Notes: a model not told the origin generated them from the letters alone. A stretch of DNA of 64,000 bases from Cyprinodon diabolis (GCA_030533445.1 CM060068.1:32039510-32103509); one strand, 5' to 3'. Positions 35,691-46,579 are shown, counted from the first letter of the stretch. Made by a program: numbers and translations.

Positions 35691-36490
35691 TTTGGCTTTC
35701 AGTTTGGGAATTTAGAAAAAAAAAAAAAAAAAATCAGTTGATTGGATTGTGTTTTTATTAGAAGGCATTGGCCACAAAAGAGGGTGAAGCCATCATGTCA
35801 AGGAAACAAACAAGGAGAGGAAACAAAAAAACGTATTGCTATGGCGATGTAGGGGCCCATGGAGGGAAAGTCCTCATGTTTTTTTTATAGGTAAGGCTTG
35901 ACTTTGTCACAATTACTTCAATTAGACGTTGATATCAGGATTTTATTTGTTTATCAGGATTTGGCGGGCCTTGTGATGGATTGCTAACTTAAGGACGTGC
36001 CCTAGCTCTCTCGCCACTGGATGTAGATAGAATGCCATAATGAGTGATAACGAAAGCAGATGGATCTGTGGAGGATTTTGCTTGGTGTTTTTTCTTTTGA
36101 TACCAGAGATCGTACATGTATCTTGCAAATGGAAAAACCTTTTTTATGTCTGTTGTAATATAGAGAAAAATGGCCAAGGATTAAGGAACACCATAGGTTA
36201 TCATTGCAGGGGAAAAAAATTGGTATTCCACAATGATGCCAAATTGGACAGCATCACAGGGGTTGTTGTAGTATGGAAACACTTCTTAATGTGTAATCAT
36301 AGCTTTGAGTTTATTCCTTTAATTTGAACCTTCCCCTCATTATAAATATCTGTCCATCCTCATCAAAAAAGGAGAAACACCAGATATCCCAAGGATGGCA
36401 CTCTGAATGGACTAAAGTGTAAAAGTATGTGATTATGGTCATCAATTTGAAGCTGAAACTGAAACTTGCAAAATGAGAAGTGATTTAAAA
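35691..36490. promoter_or_regulatory. candidate CNE cluster 17 (weaker)
   Basis: After an A18 run (35716-35733), 35745-36075 is unique: GGCATTGGCCACAAAAG, CACAATTACTTCAATTAGACG and CATAATGAGTGATAACG. The remainder to 36490 is AT-rich without signal. Confidence 0.35.
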
Positions 36491-38040
36491 CCATCCCTAG
36501 CTTAGTGAAAGAAGCACTGACATCTGCTGTTTTCCCATTTTGTAAATTAAGACTACAAAGTGAGCAAGTGGTCTCTTTTTAGGGGCCTTTTGCTTTCCTC
36601 TGAAGAGCAGCATCTTCCACATCCCGTCTGTGATCTCTCCATTAGAATGTGACAAAACATTTGGTCTCGCCAGAAATAATGGCCTGTAACATCCTCTAAA
36701 GTGATTCACAGTTTATTTGCAAGTCCATCGGTGTGTTGAACAAGGTGGCTTATAGGCACATCACACATATGGATAATTTTAAGCGGATGCATCTGGCGTG
36801 GCTGCCGCGGCTTGATTACTTTCCTCAGCATTTGCAAGCGTGTAAACCATTGGCGACATGGATGAAATATAGCTTAGGTTCACAGGGAGTGCACAGAGAA
36901 GAAATGTACCCCATCTGTAATACACTGTGTAGACTAATATCAGCTCCTTTTCTCTGATATTGCAGTGAGATATCGATCTGGTAAAATTGTCCCATATTGG
37001 AGCTGTCTGTTGTGATATTCATCATGCTGTCACCTCTCCCTAGCTCCTACGCGTTATTAGAAACCCGGGTTTGAAGAGGTTGAAGGGTTTTAGTCTCCGA
37101 GATGTAGCAAACAATTCATCATGAGAGAGAGAGAGGGATGGGAAGAGGCAGAGAAAAGAATTCAGGTGAGCTGATGCTTGGCTAAGATTTATGTCTCGTC
37201 AAGCTGTACATTAAGAATTATACCATCAAGAGCGAGCACTCCCAGCAGCTTCCCTGTTATCTGCTGAGTGGGCCTGTTTGCTTGCCTGCCAGGCTTAAAT
37301 GGAGTTTTAGCTTTCAAGAGAAACGAAAAAGTCCTGGAGAATGCCTCATCTCATCCAAACAGTTATTTGCGAAACGCCTAGCGGCTTGTCGAGAGCGATT
37401 GTCGTGTTTGCTCTCTGTGCCAGTCACAGATGTGACACATAAAGCTTGTAACTGCCACCTTCAGTCTGGCCCTCTTCAGAGGCGGGGACTCATGTTTGAG
37501 TCCTTGTTATTTCTTCTCTGAGAGATTCTTCCGGAAGGATCACAGAGATGCAAGCAGACGGAATCCGATTCTTCCGCGTGTCGTTGAGAAGTTGGGCTTT
37601 GATTTGTCTTTAACTCAGTACAAATGCCCGTCTGGGAATGCTACGCAGGGCTCCCTCTGAACTCATTTCTCTCTCACTCTCTGAAGCGTGCGTGCTTGCA
37701 TGTCAGACTTTGCTCCGTTTGTCTCGATGTTGTTGGTTAAAAAAAAAGAAAAGCATTTGAAATCACAGCTGGCCATATTGATCGGGGTAGAGAACTTCTG
37801 GGGCTGCATAAACAGGGTGGCTTGTATCTAAATATGCAAACACTCTCCCAGCAGTCGGCACTCGGGGGGAACCGACACTTCTGCTCCTGGTGGGGAATCG
37901 CAGAGGAACAGGCCCGAGCCCTAACCTTTCTGTGTATGCAGAAGAGCGAGGGGGAGGAACATTTTCCCTGATTGTGTAAATATTTCTTTTCCTCTCTAGA
38001 TAATTTTGGACTTCTCAAAGTATTTACATTCAATTAATTA
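36491..38040. promoter_or_regulatory. candidate CNE cluster 18
   Basis: 36700-37060 is a compact unique core (CACATCACACATATGGATAATTTTAAGCGG, ATATCGATCTGG). 37150-37640 continues; GTCACA and TGTGAC form a perfect inverted repeat with a 2-nt spacer at 37423-37436. 37780-38040 has CTAAATATGCAAACACTC and ACATTCAATTAATTATTGG. Confidence 0.55.
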
Positions 38041-38520
38041 TTGGAGAAAAAAAAAAAGAAAAGGCTGAAAATGATTAAACAGTAGATAGTTTTTGTTTAA
38101 TGTTTCACACAGGATTCCAACCCTCAGTGCAATTAATGCTAATCACAGGGCTCTTCCTGTTTTGCTTGAACTTGCCGTCTGTGAACTGTAGTTTTTTTTC
38201 CCCCTTTCTTCTTGCTCTGTCTCTCCTCCCTCTTTTTCTTGCACTATCTTCACACTCTTTTCCTGTGCTTGTTCTTCCTCCTCCATGTATGCTGTTAGTC
38301 ACTATATTTCCTTGTGTTGTGATTACATCACCCCCACATCTTTTGTGTCTATGTGGATATGAAACTAATCAGATCTGACTGTATTGTGGTGCTATTTATA
38401 AACTTCAATTATCTTGGTTATAAAGGATAGTAATAAATAGAGTTCCATGTGAAATAATAAATGACTTTTTCTTATTTAACAACCACAGATCTATCTACCT
38501 TTTACTGTACTTCATGTGAT
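38041..38520. other. intron; short homeodomain-like patch and CT-rich tract
   Basis: GTGCAATTAATGCTAATCACAGG near 38128 may be the tail of the preceding block. 38190-38285 is CT-rich. The rest is AT-rich. Confidence 0.4.
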
Positions 38521-38900
38521 ACATAACCAAGCTGGTCACATGAAAGGGCAGCATCATGCTGTGGGGTGCCACAATATGCTGCAAATACACTGTCAGCGTT
38601 TGCAATATTCCAAATGTTAAAATTTTCGTCCTTGCATTAATCCATTTGGACAGAGTAGCAGCAGCTTCTTTCATAAGGCATAAGTGACATTCGCTAAAAT
38701 GCTAATGGTTACAGAATGATGGAAGCACAGATGAGAAATGTGATCAAGAACATAGGTGTATAAGACAACCAATGTTGCATTGCAATATTTACTTACTTTT
38801 TACATCAGGGACAGGAAAGCTGGGCAGAGTTAAAGTGAAGATAAATGGAACCAAATACAAAGTAGAAGAAGAAGAAAACCCAGTCAAGGGCTGCATAACC
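38521..38900 (+). pseudogene. Tc1-like transposase relic split by inserted sequence
   Basis: GGGCAGCATCATGCTGTGGGG at 38547-38567 and CAGGGACAGGAAAGCTGGGCAGAGTTAAAGTG...AAATGGAACCAAATACAAAG at 38807-38865 are adjacent in intact Tc1 transposases but lie about 240 bp apart here. The intervening unique AT-rich segment is therefore an insertion. No terminal repeats seen. Confidence 0.68.
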
Positions 38901-39705
38901 CCAAAGATCCCACTGGATGTTTAAGCAGGGCAATTTTGGTCAGGTACCCAATTCCTTTGGAAGTGTTTTTTAGAGCATAGGGACTCTGTATGGTTGGACT
39001 TTGATCGCATCAAGATTGCGTCATTTTGTACATGTAGGCTCTATATAGAACAATAAAGATGTACAGATATTTTTGGTCAGTACTCACCATGTCTCACCTT
39101 CCTGCTCTTTACAGTATCTAATCATCTTCCTTTGGATCAATTCAATGCTACACAATGGTTTAAAAAAAAGTCTGCACATGTAGTCTTTTACTTGATTTAC
39201 TTAATCAAATCCACTTTGCTTTCGTCATCTGACTTCCTGTCTAACAATCTATTCTGATCTAGAATGAAGTGCGGTTGGTCCCCCAAGTGGCAAAAAAGAA
39301 CTGCTATGTAATTTAAAGTGGTGATTACCAGACGCATCTGGGATTTTCAGAAACGCCTCGGCACACCCAGTATACAACAGTTTCTGCAATCAGCTACGAA
39401 GAGCTTACACACCGTATCCACAACTAGTGCAATGGGGTGGGTAAATTTGAGACTGGGGCTAGGTTCACAACAGACGCATTATATGTTTTTATAACTTTTA
39501 TCTCCGTATTAGTAGGTGTAAAATAGCAAATTGAAAGGGTATTCCAGATACCTTTAAAATTTTGCCTGCCCACAATTTATTTACTTACCAAATTAAGTTA
39601 ATACCCAAGTTGAATACCCAATTTTATTGTCCTTAATTCCCACCCATAAAGTAGATCTAGGTGACCAAGATTGTAAAGCATAAGGAAAGAATCCTTGATA
39701 TTTTT
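38901..39705. other. intron, nothing definite
   Basis: Unique sequence with no exon or clear motif cluster. Confidence 0.5.
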
Positions 39706-39910
39706 TAACAGAACTTTATTAATCTCACATTGGAGAAATTTACCTCTGCATTCAACCCATCCTTTTGGGGAGCAGTGGGCTGCCATCGTGGGGCGCCTAG
39801 GGAGTAGAGTGGGATTAAGGGTCTTGCTCAGAGACCCAGTGTGGCAACAGTGGGAGTGGAGATCTTACTCAGAACCTCAGGATTCCAAGCTCTATGCCCG
39901 CCGCCACTCC
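39706..39910. repeat. SINE-like teleost repeat, copy 2
   Basis: Starts AACAGAACTTTATTAATCTCACATTGGAGAAAT, then GGGGAGCAGTGGGCTGCCATCGTG, GGGATTAAGGGTCTTGCTCAGAGACCCAG and CTCAGAACCTCAGGATTCCAAGC. The B-box-like position is changed to AGATCTTAC, and the 3' end is eroded. Confidence 0.78.
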
Positions 39911-40180
39911 TCATGCATCACAGTTTTTTATAATATATTGATGAGTTTGAATGGTCTACTTAAAGACAGAACAGTTATGAATGTGCTTTAAGGTCTCATA
40001 TCATTCCAACCAAGCTGAAGTTTCAACCTATAGATTTAGAAGCTAGAAGAGCATAAAAATGCAACATGCATGTTTTTCCATCTTTGTGCTGGTTTAAATT
40101 ACTAGTAATGCATCCATATGAAAATCTGGGCTGACATCTGTATAGGATATTAAATTTGCTTTTTAACTGACAAATAGAGA
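39911..40180. other. AT-rich intron spacer
   Basis: No feature seen. Confidence 0.5.
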
Positions 40181-41220
40181 TATATTTTCTCGGGCACCTG
40201 TAGGGAGACGAAGGGAGAAGAATTGTGACAAGTTAGTGGATCAAGCATGTTGGAGGTACTTACATTGTGTGGAGTACAGTATAGTAATTGCTTATCGGTT
40301 TTTGATTTCAGAGTCATTTAGAGTCAGTCGAACGCATAATTTTCCAAGCTATTGTTCTTTGGGGTTTGTTAATTGTCGCCCTGCTGGCAGAATTAAAAGC
40401 AAATTAAAAGCCTTAACTGTTGACTCTATCTGAAGTCACTCTCCACAACAATTTCTCAAAACAATAGGGAGGATTAATGAAAACTGCAGCTTGATTTCTG
40501 TTCTCCAAAGCTTTTGCTATGGGGGAACCAATTAACTACCCTTCAGGATGACTTTCACTTCTAACTGCTGGTCTGTTCCACTGCCAGAAACTGGGATTAA
40601 TTCTCAATTAATCCCTCCACCAGAACAACTCTGCCTTTGTCTATTGGGGAGGACATGAACGCACAACACGGAGGTTACCCCCGAAGCCTGTTTGCCGGAG
40701 GAACTCCACCCCTCCTAAGATTGATACACCCTGTAGACTGGCTCTTCTCAAGCTGAAAATAAGAGTCATTAAAAGGGAATGGTTGACAATGATTTTTGTT
40801 TTAGGATTTTGGATTTTTATTAGCCATGCATATTAATGAGTCAATTAATTCCATTCGTCCTCGCGAGTGGTCTGTTTGTTTTTTCGCCTGACCTTTTATC
40901 TCAGATGCGTTCACGCTCGGCTTGGTTTAAGCACTTACTCCACACTGGGTTTCCCATAGCCTCATGTCCAAAGAGGGAGTTTTTTTTATCTGTTTTTACC
41001 TCTAGCATTCTCCCCCTTGCTTTCCTTTCTTCCTGCCCACTGTCACCCATCCACCCTCTAACCCCCCTTCTGTTTTATCTTTCTTTTTTTTTTTCTTCTG
41101 TCTTCTCCCTCTGTCAGAATGCCTGCTGGATGTGTTCTTCGCTAAATGTGACAGGAAAAATTCTATTATAGGATGCAGAATATTTGCCTGATGGGATTTG
41201 CAATAGAATTACTACAGTTC
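40181..41220. promoter_or_regulatory. candidate CNE cluster 19
   Basis: Dense homeodomain words: GTTAATTGTCGCC near 40367, GAATTAAAAGCAAATTAAAAGCC near 40391, CCAATTAACTACCC near 40528, a perfect TAATCC palindrome (40593-40615), CATGCATATTAATGAG at 40825-40840 and TCAATTAATTCC at 40841-40852. SOX-like AACAATAGGG lies near 40461. 40980-41110 is pyrimidine-rich. Probably the best single enhancer candidate in the window. Confidence 0.6.
40593..40615. promoter_or_regulatory. perfect palindrome of two bicoid-type (TAATCC) sites
   Basis: GGGATTAATT (40593-40602), spacer CTC, AATTAATCCC (40606-40615): 10-bp arms without mismatch. Each arm holds TAATCC, the preferred site of K50 homeodomain proteins (OTX, PITX, GSC, and SIX3 less strictly), joined to AATTA. 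The head-to-head layout suits dimer binding (inference). Confidence 0.7.
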
Positions 41221-42435
41221 TCTTCCATTAGGATCTCTAAAACAACACCCCCTACCCCCCAGTCTGTAATTTATGATTACCCTCGTGAAAAAAGGACATG
41301 TTATATACATAAAGACTAAAGTAGCCCCAGTGCACGTTTAGCCCGTCCTGCTTTCAAAGTTAGTTGGGAGGACAGGAGAAATAATTGAAAACTGCAGCTG
41401 GACTGTGTACAATCTTGTAAGGGATGCCTAGGAAATGAGATTAATCAGTGCACAGACATTGTAGGGAAAAGTTTGCAGTGAATGCCTGACAGTTGTGCTC
41501 TTTCTCTCATTTCAAATGTTGGCAGGCTAGCAGGCAGCTCCAAGGGAAATGCGCTCCTTTCATACTTGAGTAATTGATGAATTGTATGCAATATGCAAAT
41601 GAGAATCCATAAATCTTATGAATGACAGCTTAATTTATGTGAGCCTTAATGAATGCAGGATTAGATTTTAATTAAATATCCTCAAAGGCACCCTGACTGG
41701 GTAAGTTTTTTAAAGCCTTGTTTTGAAGACTTGTTTCATATGCATCGCAGTCCATGAAAAAAGAGAGATCAGCGCGAGCGTTTAGATGAATTTTCCCCTC
41801 GCAGTTTGAAGATAAGACCCTGCTCTGTTTTGCTAACCAAAGGCTCTCGCAATTAATAAATACTGGCATGAAAATCATATCGACAAATCTCGCTCAAGCT
41901 TTGCTGGAACTGTTCATTCTCATACATTTGATTAACCACATTTACTTTAAGCGCTATCTGATTTCTAACATTTGGTACAGTATCTTTTTAATTAAGAGAA
42001 TCATCCATTAGGCATGGAAAAGTCAACCAATTAGGCTTTCCTCATCAGGCGCCACGATGTAGGAAGGCTGCTTACTCATTATCAGAGCCTGTTGATGTGA
42101 TACTGAACAATCGGAGACTCTGTAGTTATGGGACATACAATTACGAAATCAGCTTTTAACATTAATGATGCACAGGAATAATCGGCAGTTTATCAAGCTT
42201 TACATCTTTCATGGATTCCATTTCACAGCTGAGAGGCTTCAAGCGGCTCAAATTGAATGCGATCAAAGGACAAAGTTCCTGGTAAGAGGTTTTTGCTCAG
42301 GCTTCGTCGACGTTGTTTGGGTCCCACTTCCATAGCTATCCTGCATCTGATTTCCATATCAGATTTTAAAGATATAAATAAATACTACAATTTAAAATTT
42401 ACTTAGAGGTAGATGCTACTAAATTGATTAAATTT
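41221..42435. promoter_or_regulatory. candidate CNE cluster 20
   Basis: 41480-41720: TTGAGTAATTGATGAATTG, then a perfect octamer ATGCAAAT at 41593-41600 and GACAGCTTAATTTATG. 41980-42270: TAATTAAGAGAATC, AACCAATTAGGC, TTAACATTAATGATGC. Sequence continues unique to about 42330 and turns AT-rich before the tetranucleotide array. Confidence 0.57.
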
Positions 42436-42439
42436 TGCT

Positions 42440-42926
42440 GGATGGATGGATGGACTGATGGATGGATGCATGGATGGAAGGAAGGAAGGAAGGAAGGAAG
42501 GAAGGAAGGAAGGAAGGAAGGAAGGAAGGAAGGAAGGACAGGTGGATGGATAGATGGATGGAAGGAAGGAAGGATGGACTTATGGATGGATGGATGGACT
42601 GATGGATGGATGGTAAGAAGGAAGGATGGATGGATGGATGGTAAGAAGGAAGGATGGATGGACTGATGGATGGATGCATGGATGGAAGGAAGGAAGGAAG
42701 GAAGGAAGGAAGGAAGGAAGGAAGGAAGGAAGGAAGGACAGGTGGATGGATAGATGGATGGAAGGAAAGAAGGATGGACTTATGGATGGATGGATGGACT
42801 GATGGATGGATGGTAAGAAGGAAGGATGGATGGATGGATGGTAAGAAGGAAGGAAGGAAGGAAGGAAGGAAGGAAGGAAGGAAGGAAGGAAGGAAGGAAG
42901 GAAGGAAGGAAGGAAGGAAGGAAGGA
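42440..42926. repeat. GGAA/GGAT tetranucleotide array with 200-208-bp higher-order units
   Basis: Blocks of pure GGAA alternate with GGAT-rich linkers. The block from 42451 recurs from 42659 (offset 208, falling to 200 after the GGAA tract, because the second tract is two units shorter). Within the unit, GTAAGAAGGAAGGATGGATG is itself doubled. The array ends in about 80 bp of pure GGAA (42845-42926). Period 4 keeps frames open on both strands (up to 169 codons, PSFL and RKEG repeats); this is not coding. Confidence 0.95.
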
Positions 42927-43560
42927 ACTTTACACATGAGACAGGGAATATATCATAGAAATATTCACATTTTTGTGCTCTATTTTTTTCACACACTCAT
43001 CCAGACCTAGAAAATACTTGAACCAAATTCCCCACCTCTCAGACTGCATTGGAACCATAAATGCTGTACTTTAACAAGGCAAACTGAAAACTGTGTACCA
43101 TCAGGCAAGACGGTGGCGTGACCCAGCATGGCTCTAATCACGGCTGAGCCCAGACAAAGACACCAGGAAGGCACCCACTCTCTGCAGCTACTGCTGATCC
43201 CAACCCTGCACATTAGTCCGCCCAGGGATCAGAGAACAGACAGCAGTTTAAAAGGAGGGTTTTAGTGGTGGATTGATGCTAACTCTCTCCCGCCTTTGAT
43301 TTCACACCATTTGATCTGTGATATATTGTTCCGCAACAAAGGTTCCCAGTTTGTAGGCGGATGCAGCTGTTGCCTAACTCTAATAAATAAAAGTGTGTTT
43401 TTCTTTTCTCCCCCTCCCCGCTGCACTCACCAACTCGCTGTAATCCAGCTATCTAGATCAGATAAACAGACTATGGCTACCTGTGCGAGGCAGTGTCTGA
43501 CAGGTGCGAGGGGGAAAACTGATTGAGATAATCCAAGAATAGGTTCAATGCAAATACAGA
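42927..43560. promoter_or_regulatory. candidate CNE cluster 21
   Basis: 43010-43340: GAACCATAAATGCTG, GGCTCTAATCACGGC, CACATTAGTCCGCCC and TTTGATTTCACACC. 43440-43560: AGCTATCTAGATCAG and a perfect octamer ATGCAAAT at 43548-43555. It lies directly beside the tetranucleotide array. Confidence 0.48.
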
Positions 43561-44511
43561 TACAAGATCAGGGAAAGGATAGATGGATGCATGAAAAAGA
43601 TGGATGAGTGAATTCATTCTCATGTATCACACTGTGACTCTGAGATTATGATCGTCACAACGAATAGACTGCCAAGGTCAGCAGGAAATATAAATCATCT
43701 TTTTTTCACCCTTTTTTCAAGTAAAGGCAACACACGTTCTGCTTTTCTTTCCTGTTTCTGAGTGCCGCTGAGGCTAATGATTACTTTTATCATGAAATTG
43801 TCATTTTATTTATTTATAGATCAACTGTTTGGCTTGCAGAAAGTAAAACAAAACTAAATAAATACTTTAAGAGGATAATTGTGGAGCAAAAAAATATTTG
43901 AATAAAAAGAATAGAATGAAAACACAGATATCCCATACACAGAGAACTAGAATGTTGTATTATTTGTTGAAAGTGTAACTTCTCAAAGTTATCAGACCAT
44001 CCAGTTTATAAAACTATAGCAGATGAAACATGATATAGTTTCTGTAATAGGAAGATATTATGATTTAATAACATTTTTCTTTCCACACATAAGTTTGTTT
44101 TAGTTTTAGACAGAGGTCGTCTTAATGCATATTTTGCATCCTGTTGAAATGAAGCCCAGAATGTGTGGTTTCAGAAATCGTAGGGGACTTGAAGATGACA
44201 CTTCTTTCTAGTTGTTTTTACTATCAGACTGTTGGTGTTTTAATTACCGTCAAATTGAATAAATAAAAATTACAAATATAAATTTGATAAATAGAAATGC
44301 TGCAATTTGATGATAAAAGGTTTTTACGCTTCGATTTGGTGGTTTTCTGTCACATTTAAATTCTTAGTATTTCAAAAAACTGCATTAGAGATACTTTTCT
44401 ACTCACTCAAGTCACATGATCTGCATGTTACTGCCTTTTAAATAGACAAAGGAGACAAGAAGTATTTGGAGGATGATGGCACCCATTAGAGCTGTGGCTG
44501 AAATATGGATA
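43561..44511. other. AT-rich intron
   Basis: Unique low-GC sequence up to the Tc1 insertion. No exon seen. Confidence 0.55.
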
Positions 44512-44513
44512 TA

Positions 44514-45735
44514 CACTCACCGGCCACTTTATTAGGTACACCCGTCCAACTGCTCGTTAACACTTAATTTCTAAGCAGCCAATCACATGGCGGCAACTCA
44601 GTGCATTTAGGCATGTAGACATGGTCAAGACAATCTCCTGCAGTTCAAACCGAGCATCAGTATGGGAAAGAAAGGTGATTTGAGTGACTTTGAACGTGGC
44701 ATGATTGTTGGTGCCAGAAGGGCTGGTCTGAGTATTTCAGAAACTGCTGATCTACTGGGATTTTCACGCACAACCATCTCTAGGGTTTACAGAGAATGGT
44801 CCGAAAAAGAAAAAAACATCCAGTGAGCGGCAGTTCTGTGGGCGGAAATGCCTTGTTGATGCCAGAGGTCAGAGGAGAATGGCCAGACTGGTTCGAGCTG
44901 ATAGAAGGGCAACAGTGACTCAAATAACCACCCGTTACAACCAAGGTGGGCAGAAGAGCATCTCTGAACGCACAATACGTTGAACTTTGAGCCAGATGGG
45001 CTACAGCAGCAGAAGACCACACCGGGTGCCACTCCTTTCAGCTAAGAACAGGAAACTGAGGCTACAATTTGCACAAGCTCATCGAAATTGGACAATAGAA
45101 GATTGGAAAAACATTGCCTGGTCTGATGAGTCTCGATTTCTGCTGCGACATTCGGATGGTAGGGTCAGAACTTGGCGTCTACAACATGAAAGCATGGATC
45201 CATCCTGCCTTGTATCAACGGTTCAGGCTGGTGGTGATGGTGTCATGGTGTGGGGAATATTTTCTTGGCACTCTTTGGGCCCCTTGGTACCAATTGAGCA
45301 TCGTTGTAACGCCACAGCCTACCTGAGTATTGTTGCTGACCATGTCCATCCCTTTATGACCGCAATGTACCCAACTTCTGATGGCCACTTTCAGCAGGAT
45401 AATGTGCCATGTCATAAAGCTGGAATCATCTCAGACTGGTTTCTCGAACATGACAATGAGTTCACTGTACTCAAATGGCCTCCACAGTCACCAGATCTCA
45501 ATCCAATAGAGCATCTTTGGGATGTGGTGGAACGGGAGATTCGCATCATTGATGTGCAGCCAACAAATCTGCAGCAACTGTGTGATGCCATCATGTCTAT
45601 ATGGACCAAACTCCCTGAGGAATGCTTCCAGCACCTTGTTGAATCTATGCCACGAAGAATTGAGGCAGTTCTGAAGGCAAAAGGGGGTCCAACCCTTTAC
45701 TAGCATGGGGTACCTAATAAAGTGGCCGGTGAGTG
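44514..45735 (+). mobile_element. Tc1/mariner element, DD36E type, near-intact
   Basis: 1222 bp with terminal inverted repeats starting CACTCACCGGCCACTTTATT; the first 26 bp of both ends are identical. It is flanked by the TA target duplication typical of Tc1/mariner (44512-44513 and 45736-45737). It encodes one transposase with two lesions. Perfect ends and few mutations suggest recent insertion into dach1 intron 1, on the same strand as the gene. Confidence 0.96.
44662..45703 (+). pseudogene. Tc1/mariner DD36E transposase, frameshift plus nonsense
   Basis: The protein cuts and pastes the element: an N-terminal helix-turn-helix pair binds the ends and a DDE domain catalyses transfer. ATG at 44662 begins MGKKGDLSDFERGMIVGARR, with HTH segments SISETADLLGFSRTTISRVYREW and, in the next frame, VTQITTRYNQGG. 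Catalytic residues are intact in the 3' part: Asp in WSDESRF, Asp in FQQDNVPCHKA, Glu in SPDLNPIEHLW. There are 36 residues between the second Asp and Glu. Lesions: one extra A in the A-run near 44810-44816 shifts the frame, and TGA at 44981-44983 looks like CGA to TGA by CpG decay. Removing one base gives 347 codons including the stop, the usual family length. The largest unbroken piece starts downstream of the TGA. Confidence 0.93.
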
Positions 45736-45737
45736 TA

Positions 45738-46077
45738 TCTCATATCTGCGGCCATGTTGTTTTCAGAGTTATCGCATGAACACTTTTAATTTTTAATTTT
45801 TTTTTATTGAAACATCGTAATTACGAAACTTTGCAGTTTCAAATTTAGCCAAACATCACGTAGTGGACATTTGTAGGCTAATAAGATTGATTTTTTTAAG
45901 CAAAATTTCCTCAGAAAGGCGTGCTAGGGATGATGGGCTAACAGTATTTGACAGTATGTTTTAGATGTTAAAGGAATTCCATTTCCTTGTTCTACAAAGT
46001 ATTTTAAACTCTTTTTAACAAATGTTTTGAAAGTGACCTTCCTTTGTACTATTTTTAACCAATTGCCTTGGTTGCCT
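45738..46077. other. intron between Tc1 element and solo LTR
   Basis: AT-rich; a 114-codon open frame on the - strand spans into the LTR and is not gene-like. Confidence 0.5.
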
Positions 46078-46082
46078 ATTAC

Positions 46083-46574
46083 TGTCACGTTTTGGTTGTA
46101 GTTAAGAGGACCCAAATGCAGAGGCAGAGAGGCTGAGGTGAATTCTTGTAGTTTTAATGAAAATAGTTTACAAAGGCAGGAATCCAAAAATCCAACTAAA
46201 AATGTAAAGCAACCCAGAACCATGGAGACATCAAGGGAAACCAAACACGAGGAGCCAGGGAGAGACAAGGTATGAAGATGACAACAACATGAGAAGCCAG
46301 CAACGACAAGGAACCAACAAGGAGTGACTGCAGAGGGAGAGTATATGTAGCTGACTGGGACAAAGGCAGGGCTAACGAGCTGACAAGGAGAAGGTGTGAG
46401 GAGACAACGAGGGAGCTAAGGGGAAAGGAACTCACACAAGAGGGCAACAGAGGAAAAGAACAGAAAAACCTGAGAACTAACATAAATCTAGAAACTACAA
46501 CAAAATAAGAATTAAACCAATAAAACTAGGAAACAAGGAGCAAAGTAAAGCACAACATAACCAAAACCATGACA
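46083..46574 (-). mobile_element. solo LTR (or LTR-like element), antisense to dach1
   Basis: 492 bp, begins TG and ends CA, and is flanked by a perfect 5-bp duplication ATTAC (46078-46082 and 46575-46579), as expected for LTR retrotransposon integration. Read on the - strand it starts TGTCATGGTTTTGGTTATG, has a TATA-like TACATATACTC in the middle, an ATTAAA-type polyadenylation signal near its 3' end, and finishes CCAAAACGTGACA. The first and last about 20 bp are also imperfect inverted repeats, unusually long for an LTR, so a DNA-transposon origin is not fully excluded. No internal retroelement genes are present. Confidence 0.75.
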
Positions 46575-46579
46575 ATTAC

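Noticed and set aside
42448..42926. Direct-repeat array considered as a CRISPR-like or satellite structure
   Set aside because: Repeats are simple tetranucleotides without unique spacers, in a vertebrate intron.
42428..42996. Open frames of 169, 138 and 118 codons on both strands (PSFL and RKEG repeats)
   Set aside because: Direct product of a tetranucleotide array whose period keeps frames open; no start context or unique sequence.
46196..46483. 95-codon frame rich in Ser, Leu and Val, like a secreted peptide
   Set aside because: Lies wholly within the LTR-like element and reflects its pyrimidine-rich antisense strand.
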